This document shows positions 1 to 5,970 of a stretch of 11,261 nucleotides of DNA, in pieces (position 1 is the first letter of the stretch; each line of letters starts with the position of its first letter). The stretch comes from CAZYPH01 sp964649095. Lineage in GTDB: Bacteria; Bdellovibrionota; UBA1018; UBA923. A program made the translations under genes and the position numbers. Under the pieces are notes generated by a model. It was not told the DNA's origin. It searched no databases and worked only from the letters and a program-made list of their open reading frames with translations. The stretch is from positions 1 to 11,261 of the forward strand of contig CAZYPH010000076.1 in NCBI GenBank assembly GCA_964649095.1. The letters are read 5' to 3'.

Positions 1-580
1 GTGCGGTGATGAATCCAAAAGATTGCGCCACTGGCTGATGGGCTAGGTGGGCCAACATGAACTCCCACAGTGGGCCCCGCCAATCACCCTCACCACGCGC
101 GGCACGTTCTTCAGCGCGTTGGAAATCGCTGAGCAGGCGGTACTCACCGGAACCAGCCTCAGCAGAAAAAAAGTATAAAAAACTATCAGGATCTCGCAAT
201 GTATAGGCGCCCGGCACAATAACCTGACCGTTGTCGAGCGTGGCGCGTCGGGCGATGGCCCCAAACTGGCTGCCGCTACCCAGATACGGCTCTAGGCGTT
301 TTAACTGCGCCGGAGACACATCCACATACGCCGGCCCCACCTGAGTCGATTGCATGGTATTGATGCGCGGTTCAATACGAAATAGGCGAAACGGTGTTCC
401 GAAAACCCCACTGTGTTCTTCGCGGGTCTCTAACGTCGTATCATCAAAATCGATAACCGATAACACCGCCGTCGAAGCCACAACTCCTGAGAGTAGATGA
501 GCCGAGAACAGTGTAATAAATTTAAATAAAAAATATTTATATCGAAATAAGCCCCCAATAACCTGATCTTGTTTTTTCAA
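1..580 (-). CDS. Exported protein of unknown function, 3' end outside window (TTG start)
   Basis: An open frame of 193 codons runs from TTG at 580 to the window edge with no stop. An in-frame TGA lies two codons upstream, so TTG is the first possible start. It is supported by a purine-rich GGGGAGGG ribosome binding site 8 bases ahead. The protein starts MKKQDQVIGG, then has a basic, aromatic/hydrophobic stretch (about residues 14-36, RYKYFLFKF then ITLFSAHLLSGVVAS) that reads as a signal peptide or membrane anchor. The rest is soluble: a charged segment with FDDTTLETREEHSG near residue 45, then mixed polar sequence with ERAARGEGDW near residue 165. I recognise no family. It is divergent from the DUF2804 gene. 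The reading frame, codon regularity and start signal make it a real gene; function is unknown. Cleavage versus retention of the hydrophobic segment cannot be settled from sequence alone. Confidence 0.8.
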   Translation of the reverse strand, partial: MKKQDQVIGGLFRYKYFLFKFITLFSAHLLSGVVASTAVLSVIDFDDTTLETREEHSGVFGTPFRLFRIEPRINTMQSTQVGPAYVDVSPAQLKRLEPYLGSGSQFGAIARRATLDNGQVIVPGAYTLRDPDSFLYFFSAEAGSGEYRLLSDFQRAEERAARGEGDWRGPLWEFMLAHLAHQPVAQSFGFITA

Positions 581-637
581 GTATCAAGCCCTCCCCTATG
601 TCACAGAGGCTGCGATAGTTTTGATTCCGTGTCATGG

Positions 638-650
638 CACTACGGTAGTG
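638..650. promoter_or_regulatory. Odd-spaced palindrome CACTAC-g-GTAGTG in divergent intergenic region
   Basis: Two perfect 6-base arms are separated by one base, in the 218-base region between the TTG-start exported gene (minus) and the DUF2804 gene (plus). The geometry suits a dimeric repressor site. About three such 6-1-6 palindromes are expected by chance in 11 kb, so this alone is weak. Confidence 0.2.
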
Positions 651-774
651 TTTACATAGAGAATTCTATATCGCACTGCGTTGTTGTGCCGCTCTAAAGG
701 CTGCAATCGAAGGGCGATTACGTGAAAAACAATTGAAATGGTTACAGATTTTTATCTCTAGACTCGACAGCAGC

Positions 775-789
775 ATGCACGTCGTGCAT
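775..789. promoter_or_regulatory. Palindrome ATGCACG-t-CGTGCAT just upstream of DUF2804 gene
   Basis: Perfect 7-base arms with a single central base end 9 bases before the ATG at 799, where a ribosome binding site would otherwise sit; none is visible. A site here could act as an operator or sequester the start in RNA. Arm length makes chance less likely (under one expected in the whole window), but no known regulator consensus is recognised. Confidence 0.35.
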
Positions 790-798
790 TTCTAAATA

Positions 799-1692
799 AT
801 GCAAAACGAAAACAAAGTTCCTGCTCTAAAAGGCCGCCTTTTGTTTGAAAAACGTTGGAATTTTTTCTGTGTGCAAGATTTAACACCCGAAGCGCAGAAA
901 ATATTTTCGTGTGCTTTTGTCGATTTAAACTACGCTGCCAGTTTTATTGCACATCTTTATGATCGCGAAACAAAGTCGTTTACGTTTGAAAGTTATGTTT
1001 TGATTCCACACATTCAGCTTTCTACCGAAAGGTCGCTGTTTCCACTTACGACAGCCAGCTTTAAAAAGGGACGACACTCGGCCGCGATCACACCTTGGCA
1101 GAACTCGATTCGATTTGTGCAAAATACGGCTCAATTCAAGGCGCATTTTGATTTTTCTCTAAACGCCACATCGAACCAAACACTCGCCCCAAACAATTTA
1201 AGTTTTACCAATAAAACCGCCGGCTGTACGACACACGGTGCCCTTCAGATTCAAAACCACACGCAGCTCGAGTTTGATAGCGCAGTCGCCGGATTCGATT
1301 ACTCGCAAGGGCAGTACCCACGGCACACCGAATGGCGCTGGACGTTTTTTCACGCACGCACCCAAACCGGGCAGTTAATTGCGTTAAACCTTTGCCGTGG
1401 TAATAACCTCTACGGTGCCAATGAAAATTGTTTATGGATTGATGGCCAAAAAATGCCCCTTGATCAGGTGGTGTTTGACGAGGCCGACACGCACATCACA
1501 ATCCACTCCCACCAACTAAACCTACGTTTTGAAAAACTGAATCAACATGCCGAGAAAAAAAATCTCGTCATTCTACGCAGCCAATTTGTACAATGGGTAG
1601 GCTCGTACACCGGCACCATTCAATTCAATGATATTAATTTAACGCTCTTGCCGTCACTTGGGCTTTGCGAAAATCAGGATATTGTTTGGTAG
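799..1692 (+). CDS. DUF2804 family protein
   Basis: A 297-residue protein without signal peptide or membrane segment, so probably cytoplasmic. Residues 166-181 read FDYSQGQYPRHTEWRW. They are followed by GQLIALNLCRG (191-201), LWIDGQKMPLDQVVFD (212-227) and a C-terminal VGSYTGTIQF (267-276). This is the signature layout of DUF2804 (FDYtrG-YPR-T-W-W, then G-IGLNL, then LWVDG). The N-terminal KGRLLFEKRWNFFCVQD also matches the family's start. Length is slightly below the usual 310-350 residues. The biochemical role of DUF2804 is not known; the fold is thought to be beta-rich, and no catalytic residues can be named. The start is the first ATG in a frame closed just upstream by TAA. It lacks a Shine-Dalgarno, and a 15-base palindrome lies immediately upstream. 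The gene stands alone between a divergent exported gene and a convergent one. Confidence 0.85.
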   Translation: MQNENKVPALKGRLLFEKRWNFFCVQDLTPEAQKIFSCAFVDLNYAASFIAHLYDRETKSFTFESYVLIPHIQLSTERSLFPLTTASFKKGRHSAAITPWQNSIRFVQNTAQFKAHFDFSLNATSNQTLAPNNLSFTNKTAGCTTHGALQIQNHTQLEFDSAVAGFDYSQGQYPRHTEWRWTFFHARTQTGQLIALNLCRGNNLYGANENCLWIDGQKMPLDQVVFDEADTHITIHSHQLNLRFEKLNQHAEKKNLVILRSQFVQWVGSYTGTIQFNDINLTLLPSLGLCENQDIVW

Positions 1693-1693
1693 T

Positions 1694-1723
1694 GGGGTGA
1701 GGGTTTAGGGGGAAGTTTTTTTT
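1694..1723 (+). terminator. G-tracts followed by T8 after DUF2804 stop; possible terminator
   Basis: Directly after the TAG stop come runs of four, three and five G (1694-1697, 1701-1703, 1708-1712), then AAG and eight T (1716-1723). There is a U-tract but no hairpin ahead of it. With the GG at 1688-1689 the G runs could at most form a two-layer quadruplex in RNA. Termination function is inferred from position and the T-run only. Confidence 0.3.
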
Positions 1724-1774
1724 ATTCAGATGGGCTAAGTTGGCTTGGCGCTCAACCTCAGCAAACGTAACTGC

Positions 1775-1821
1775 ACTAGTGAAGAGTGCTAGCTAAACGA
1801 AAACCAACACTCTTCACTAGT
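1775..1821. terminator. 14-bp perfect inverted repeat between convergent genes
   Basis: Arms ACTAGTGAAGAGTG (1775-1788) and CACTCTTCACTAGT (1808-1821) are exact reverse complements around a 19-base loop. It lies 82 bases after the plus-strand DUF2804 stop and 35 bases after the minus-strand stop at 1857. It could end transcription from both sides or protect the 3' ends. No T-tract follows on either strand, so a classical intrinsic terminator is not established. Confidence 0.45.
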
Positions 1822-1856
1822 AACAGAGAGAAATCTTTCATCTAAAGGCTTGGGAT

Positions 1857-2798
1857 TCAATACCTATGAAGAACCACATGTGTGCCGTTGCCTGAATTTG
1901 ATAGAAGACTATTCCCATCAATCCGCCTAAGGCGCCAGTTTCGCCAGTTTCCTGATTGGTTAGTACAGCTATCTCCGCTAGGATCACACCGAAAGATCAC
2001 TGTCCTTCCCACACTATCGCAGGGTCTATCATCAGTCGATAGTATCACGACAATGAGCTGGTTATACACACGGTTGAGAGTAATGGAGAAGCTACAAAGT
2101 TGCCTCGAATCCGGCGTGTCCGGCCGCGGATCCCTCCAACGGCCCTCCCAGGAATCCAACCCGGGCGACACTGCAGCAAGCTGGCTCATAAGCTCAGCAA
2201 TAACCGCAATATTACCGTTTTGAGCTAATAGATGCGCAACAATGCTTCGGGTGCGCACCGAACGGGTCTCTTGCTCCTGATTCCGAGCAATTCTATAGAT
2301 AACTGCGTGAAGATAAAGTGCGGCCTTGTTTAAATCGTCCATTCGAGAGAACAGATCCCGATCGACGTAAATCATGCCTTCATCCGTATATCTTGCGACT
2401 TGTTCCAAGGAACAACCACGTCGGTTGAAGGTAGGAAAAGTTTCATCAGCGTATTCAAGTCCTGCTCCTGAAGGGAGCAACATCCATCCCGATCGAACCC
2501 GCACCAATTCATTCTGAAACTGTCCTAAAAATGAAGGGTTCGAGCTCATTCTTGACTCAGTCATTCCAATGCGTGCGTTAATGTCCGCAGGCTCTGCGGC
2601 AAAAACTAAGTTACGAATTCGGCCCTCGTAAACATCCAGCATTTCGACATTCAGGATATCTCCTCCACGATTACGGCAGACGATGCCCACACCGCCATTG
2701 CCTGCATTTCAGCTCACTTGAGCGAGATTGTGAGTCGTGATACTCAGGGCGCCCATGAGCGCGATCACTCCATAGGTTTGAAACAGTTTCAAGGACAT
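1857..2798 (-). pseudogene. Exported Bdellovibrio-type protein interrupted by in-frame TGA at codon 30
   Basis: The natural start is ATG at 2798 with AGGAG 10 bases upstream. It opens a clean Sec signal peptide, MSLKLFQTYGVIALMGALS then ITTHNLAQVS. Codon 30 is TGA (2711-2709). The same frame then continues for 283 codons to TGA at 1859-1857: NAGNGGVGIVCRNRGGDI, LNVEMLDVYEGR, a middle with RYTDEGMIYVDRDLFSR, then AALYLHAVIYRIAR and SVRTRSIVAHLL, and a cysteine-containing tail. From general knowledge, exported proteins with GNGG-VCR, LLD-YEGR and HExIYR blocks are typical of Bdellovibrio relatives; their function is unknown. The Glu I would expect after His is Ala here (codon 165, GCA). Starting instead at GTG 2690 gives 277 residues, but that loses the signal peptide and has no ribosome binding site. 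Likely reading: a recently broken gene. Sequencing error, UGA read-through or selenocysteine are less likely alternatives. Confidence 0.7.
2676..2705 (-). other. Stem-loop directly after the in-frame TGA
   Basis: Reading the minus strand, three bases after TGA begins GCAGGCAATG, which pairs with CATCGTCTGC around a 10-base GC/GT loop. That gives nine pairs, one of them G-U, and one A-C mismatch. The UGA-to-loop distance is 13 bases, which resembles the placement of bacterial SECIS elements. The loop is larger than the known ones, and no bulged U is evident. Seen directly: the pairing. Function: unproven. Confidence 0.25.
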
Positions 2799-2836
2799 TA
2801 GTTTATTTCTCCTATTTTTGCTTTTAATACTCAAAT

Positions 2837-2873
2837 CAGATGTTGTTGGTTGTCTAAGACCAACAATGATCTG
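2837..2873 (-). repeat. Hairpin in the leader upstream of the interrupted exported gene
   Basis: CAGAT and TTGTTGGT (2837-2850) pair with ACCAACAA and ATCTG (2859-2873), with a small internal loop (one base against two) and an 8-base apical loop. It ends 38 bases before the ATG at 2798 and 161 bases past the stop of the Ser/Gly-repeat gene. Without a T-tract it may be a read-through terminator, a leader structure or an mRNA-end stabiliser. Confidence 0.4.
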
Positions 2874-2987
2874 TAGTACGCTTCATTCGAAATTACATTA
2901 ATGCATTTATTATTTATAAAACCCCAGAAACTAACGCGCCACACCACCCCAAGCAAGCATGATAGGACTGATGGCTGCATGGTGGTT

Positions 2988-3021
2988 GGGGCGATATTAT
3001 GACAGACTTCAATATCACCCC
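2988..3021. repeat. Hairpin just downstream of the Ser/Gly-repeat gene
   Basis: GGGG-c-GATATT (2988-2998) pairs with AATATC-a-CCCC (3011-3021), ten pairs with one mismatch around a 12-base loop. It lies 14 bases after the minus-strand stop at 3035, in terminator position. On the minus strand a T5 run comes before the stem and not after it, so intrinsic termination is uncertain. The remaining bases of the 236-base gap between the two exported genes hold the second hairpin at 2837-2873 and nothing else I recognise. Confidence 0.35.
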
Positions 3022-3034
3022 AAAAACACATCAA

Positions 3035-3772
3035 TTACTCTTCGCTTTGTGGCAGTCGACGTTCACCGATGGTTTCTAAACAATTGTAAAATTCAACTAC
3101 CCCCGCACCACGCGTGGCACGTCTGCAGTTTCCTACCCAACTACGTTGAAAACGTAAGCGGGCCGCAATACCCAAACAACGATTTAGCTGCGGGGCTGTG
3201 GTAGCCTCATCACACACTACAACCATCGACGTTTGCATCGCCGGCGTCTGCGTGTAATTCAGACACTGTGTACGTGCTTCCCAGTTTTGACTATGAATGC
3301 GCTCGCATACGTCGCTTCGTGGTTGATACACAAACCGTCTTGGAGTCAGGCTTTCTAGAGCTATATCAACCCGTCGGGCTTCAGCGAGCTCGGCACGTTG
3401 CCGTTGCTCAATACTGCGCAAAGCTTGCTGAGTTAAGACTAAGCGTGCTTGGCTTTCGTTGTAGCGGTTTTCCATCGCCTCGAGCTCCGCCCGCAGTTCA
3501 GAATCATCACTACTACTGCTAAATGAGCTATCGGAAGACGATGACGGTGACGGTGACGAACTACTACTGAATCCGCCACCAGACGATCTAAACGAGCTAC
3601 TACTACTGAATCCGCCACCAGACGATCTAAACGAGCTACCACTACTACTACTGCCTGCGCCCCAGTTGCTACCACCAAAGCTGCCACCCGTAACCTGGGC
3701 AACTGCGATGTTAGAGTAGATCGACATCGTGGACAAAGTACTTACTAGGACTTTAACGATTAATTTTTTCAT
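3035..3772 (-). CDS. Exported Ser/Gly-repeat, coiled-coil, six-cysteine protein
   Basis: A 245-residue protein of no recognised family. The N-terminus MKKLIVKVLVSTLSTM then SIYSNIAVAQ is a Sec signal peptide with likely cleavage after AVA. A Ser/Gly/Phe low-complexity stretch (about 28-90) follows, containing two exact copies of a 13-residue unit around SSSFRSSGGGF. A charged helix (about 91-140, ELRAELEAMENRYNESQ and on) then has coiled-coil character. The C-terminal region carries six cysteines in VCERI, QCLNY, VVCDE, RCLGI, NCRR and NCLE contexts, an even number that suits disulfides in the periplasm or outside. The start ATG has AGG seven bases upstream and a perfect TATAAT further up. 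It lies 70 bases downstream of the kinase gene, so it may be partly co-transcribed. The architecture suggests a surface or envelope protein with a flexible spacer; that role is inference. Confidence 0.85.
   Translation of the reverse strand: MKKLIVKVLVSTLSTMSIYSNIAVAQVTGGSFGGSNWGAGSSSSGSSFRSSGGGFSSSSSFRSSGGGFSSSSSPSPSSSSDSSFSSSSDDSELRAELEAMENRYNESQARLVLTQQALRSIEQRQRAELAEARRVDIALESLTPRRFVYQPRSDVCERIHSQNWEARTQCLNYTQTPAMQTSMVVVCDEATTAPQLNRCLGIAARLRFQRSWVGNCRRATRGAGVVEFYNCLETIGERRLPQSEE
3560..3639 (-). repeat. 39-bp in-frame tandem repeat, two copies
   Basis: Bases 3560-3600 and 3599-3639 are identical at a period of 39, encoding two copies of a 13-residue Ser/Gly/Arg/Phe unit inside the exported protein. 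The period is a multiple of three, so copy-number change would keep the frame. Exact identity points to recent duplication. Shorter CTA/CTG-type triplet runs flank it on both sides. Confidence 0.9.
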
Positions 3773-3792
3773 AAAACTGCCTTTCGAATCGC

Positions 3793-3824
3793 ATTATAAC
3801 GCACCTCAAAAAAAGTACTGTCAG
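3793..3824 (-). promoter_or_regulatory. Promoter of the Ser/Gly-repeat exported gene
   Basis: On the minus strand a perfect TATAAT (3798-3793) lies 20 bases before the ATG. The best -35 is CTGACA (3824-3819), which is five of six to consensus but at a 20-base spacing, longer than usual. A start about 15 bases before the ATG would leave room for the AGG ribosome site. The -10 is convincing; the -35 is not. Confidence 0.45.
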
Positions 3825-3842
3825 ACGTTCGTTAGGGCTTTG

Positions 3843-5183
3843 TCAGCGCTGTGTCAGGGGGGGGCTGTTGCCTCTTGGCGCATTGGGAAACCACGCGAAA
3901 AAGCGGCTTCCACGACGCTCGTCTGGTGCGCTTTCTACCCATACTTTACCTCGGTGCCATGACGCGATTTGGGCCACTATGTGCAGTCCTAAACCGGAGC
4001 CTGAGATTGTATTGTTACAGGATGGGTGAGCAGATGGCGCACGATAGAATCGATCAAAAATACGCTCAGCTACGTGCGGTGGAATACCGGGCCCAGAATC
4101 CTGCACCATGAGCAGAGTGCCTGTGTTTTGAAGCACCCAACTGATTTTAATGTCTCCCTCAAAACCTGCATATTTTAGGGCATTATTGCCATAATTCGCG
4201 ATTACTAATTCTAACAATGAACGATGTCCCCAAACATGAGCCACTTCAAACTGTGTCGAGATTTGAATCTGATTTTTTTTTCGTAACGATTTAATCGACG
4301 CCACCCATTCATCTGTTAGTTGCTGGGTGTTGATCCAGCTACACAGCGAACGGTCGTGTTGTAATTCTAACGACGACACCGTCAAAAAATCTTCTGCAAT
4401 ATGCTGTAACCGTTTTGCATTTCGAAACACGATATCTAAGAAATGGGCCTTCTCTTCAGAGGAAAGGTCTTTGATGTTTCTAAGCGTTGTTACACTCGAC
4501 TGCAAAGCGGCTAACGGAGTCTTAATTTCATGCGTCGCTAGATCTAAAAACGCGATTTGTTTTTCATCTAACGACTTTGTCAGCGCATTCAGCGCACGCG
4601 TGATTGTTTGAAAAATTAATCCACTAAGGAACATCGTAATTAGCATTGTCGCAATAAGCGTAGCTGCGAGCGTGCGGTCGTAGTAAGTCAACTCAGCCTC
4701 AAATGCCGCCAATGACAGCCCGACTCGTACTAAATATTTTTTATCGATAGAACGTGCTACCGCGTACACCACAGGCACACCCAAGACCGAGCTTTCGCGG
4801 TACAAACTAGCATGGCCGTTTGTTAGGGTTTTTAGTATCTCCGGAGCTGTCGTCCAATTTTCCGCCGGGCGGCCTACCCGCTCCGGTGCGGCCGTGTCGC
4901 AGAGGCGAATAAGTTGATCGGTAGCAACAACGGTTACACGAAACGGCAATCCTTTCAAAAACGTTGCACACCACGCTTGCGTTACGGCCGTAGGCAGCGA
5001 TCGCGCAAGTAGTTGTGCTGTACCCATGAGTGCGCTCTCTTGAGAGACAACAAATTGACGATGAAAATAATGTTTCGAAGCCACGTAACTCACAACGATC
5101 GGTAAAAAAATCGTGATCAAGAACATCATCACGAACAGCGTCCGCAGCATTTTTTTCGACAGCGGCGCCAATGCTGTTTTCAT
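3843..5183 (-). CDS. Sensor histidine kinase, membrane-bound, without HAMP domain
   Basis: A 446-residue inner-membrane kinase partnered with the response regulator just upstream; the two genes share the ATGA overlap at 5183-5180, so translation is probably coupled. Membrane segments lie at about 13-34 and 172-192, enclosing a periplasmic sensor of about 135 residues with cysteines 72 and 95. The dimerisation domain has the phospho-acceptor His218 in FLDLATHEIKTPLAAL. The ATPase domain shows an N box (LVIANYGNNALKYA, 326-339), G1 (DSGPGIPP, 362-369), F box (FDRFYR) and G2 (GSGLGL, 395-400), so all catalytic motifs are present. Only about 25 residues separate the second membrane segment from His218, too few for a HAMP domain, so signal transfer is probably direct through the helix. 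It resembles the PhoR/VicK class of kinases. The signal is unknown. Its last codons sit 70 bases before the next exported gene. Confidence 0.95.
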   Translation of the reverse strand: MKTALAPLSKKMLRTLFVMMFLITIFLPIVVSYVASKHYFHRQFVVSQESALMGTAQLLARSLPTAVTQAWCATFLKGLPFRVTVVATDQLIRLCDTAAPERVGRPAENWTTAPEILKTLTNGHASLYRESSVLGVPVVYAVARSIDKKYLVRVGLSLAAFEAELTYYDRTLAATLIATMLITMFLSGLIFQTITRALNALTKSLDEKQIAFLDLATHEIKTPLAALQSSVTTLRNIKDLSSEEKAHFLDIVFRNAKRLQHIAEDFLTVSSLELQHDRSLCSWINTQQLTDEWVASIKSLRKKNQIQISTQFEVAHVWGHRSLLELVIANYGNNALKYAGFEGDIKISWVLQNTGTLLMVQDSGPGIPPHVAERIFDRFYRAPSAHPSCNNTISGSGLGLHIVAQIASWHRGKVWVESAPDERRGSRFFAWFPNAPRGNSPPLTQR

Positions 5184-5872
5184 ACTTGTGACTCTGATCG
5201 AATACGATACCCAACCCCGCGCACTGTTTCGATGACCCCACTAGCGTCACCTAATTTTTTTCTCAATTCATAAACAGCCGTGTCAATGGCTCGTGGCGAA
5301 ACGACGAAACCCAAACCCTGCACAGCGCCAATCAGTTTTTGTCGGGTCAACACCTGCCCTTGGTGGTCAAAGAATACGCTCAAAATTTTAAATTCATTTG
5401 GTGTGAGATTCAGCTCGTTGGAACCCAACCATGTGCGGTGCTGAGCATGATCGATCGTGATAGTATTATTCTGATACGTAATGTTAGTGCCAGCGTTAGT
5501 GCTCTTTTGTAACAGCGTTACTCGACGCAAGACCGCTCGTACTCGAGCCAATACCACCGGGATATCAAAGGGTTTTGTAATATAATCGTAGGCACCACTC
5601 TCAAGACCCAACACAATATCGGCGGGATGATCTCGCGCCGTCAACATGATCACGGACACTACATGAGACCATGTTTTGCACAAATCGATACCTAATTTTC
5701 CGGGCAGTTGCCAATCAAAGATAGCGAGGTCGAACTTCTGCTGATCCAGCATAGTGTCCGCACTAACCCCATCAGCACAATGAGTGACCTCGTAACCTTC
5801 GCGCTTCAGATGGAACAGAATGATAGCGGCCAGATCCACTTCATCTTCAACTAACAAAATTTTAGGTGGCAT
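5180..5872 (-). CDS. OmpR/PhoB-family response regulator
   Basis: A 230-residue DNA-binding regulator for the adjacent kinase. The receiver domain (about 4-115) has the acidic pocket in LLVEDEVD (residues 9-11), phospho-acceptor Asp53 in DLAIFDWQLPG, Thr78 in MLTARD and Lys100 in DYITKPFD. The winged-helix output domain occupies roughly 140-230: LTPNEFKILSVFFDHQG, the recognition-helix region SPRAIDTAVYELRKKLG, and the wing TVRGVGYRI. All key residues are intact. I start at ATG 5872 because MPPKILLVEDE fits the family. An upstream TTG at 5911 would add 13 residues; it has GGAG only three bases ahead, and the ATG has no clear ribosome site, so the start is not certain. It lies about 100 bases downstream of the Ser/Asn-rich exported gene on the same strand. 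Targets are unknown; neighbouring exported genes are candidates. Confidence 0.93.
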   Translation of the reverse strand: MPPKILLVEDEVDLAAIILFHLKREGYEVTHCADGVSADTMLDQQKFDLAIFDWQLPGKLGIDLCKTWSHVVSVIMLTARDHPADIVLGLESGAYDYITKPFDIPVVLARVRAVLRRVTLLQKSTNAGTNITYQNNTITIDHAQHRTWLGSNELNLTPNEFKILSVFFDHQGQVLTRQKLIGAVQGLGFVVSPRAIDTAVYELRKKLGDASGVIETVRGVGYRIRSESQV

Positions 5873-5970
5873 ATGCCGGCAGAGTAACACGAGCAACCGG
5901 GGTTGTACCAATCACTCCGCTGAATCTGTTATTCCCCAGAAACTAAAGCCCTAAATCACCACAGAACAAC

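Noticed and set aside
1775..1821. Inverted repeat as ends of a tiny mobile element (MITE)
   Set aside because: The 47-base span, absence of target-site duplication and lack of a second copy in the window argue against it.
1882..2223. Plus-strand 113-codon frame
   Set aside because: Antisense shadow of the interrupted exported gene; no family-like content or start signal.
1857..2798. TGA as a sense codon in a changed genetic code
   Set aside because: TGA ends the response regulator in a typical ATGA overlap and ends the kinase, so it is a normal stop in this genome.
3439..3702. Minus-strand 87-codon frame over the Ser/Gly repeats
   Set aside because: It is an out-of-frame reading of the tandem repeat region giving a Val/Ala/Arg-rich product; the signal peptide, promoter and cysteine pattern belong to the 3035-3772 frame.
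5894..5905. CAACC-gg-GGTTG palindrome upstream of the response regulator ATG
   Set aside because: Arms of five bases are common by chance, and it may lie within the coding sequence if TTG 5911 is the start.
2922..5946. 13-base sequence CCCCAGAAACTAA at 2922-2934 and again at 5934-5946, both upstream of minus-strand genes
   Set aside because: About one shared 13-mer is expected by chance in a window this size, the distances to the genes differ (about 125 and 60 bases), and no promoter consensus is completed by it.
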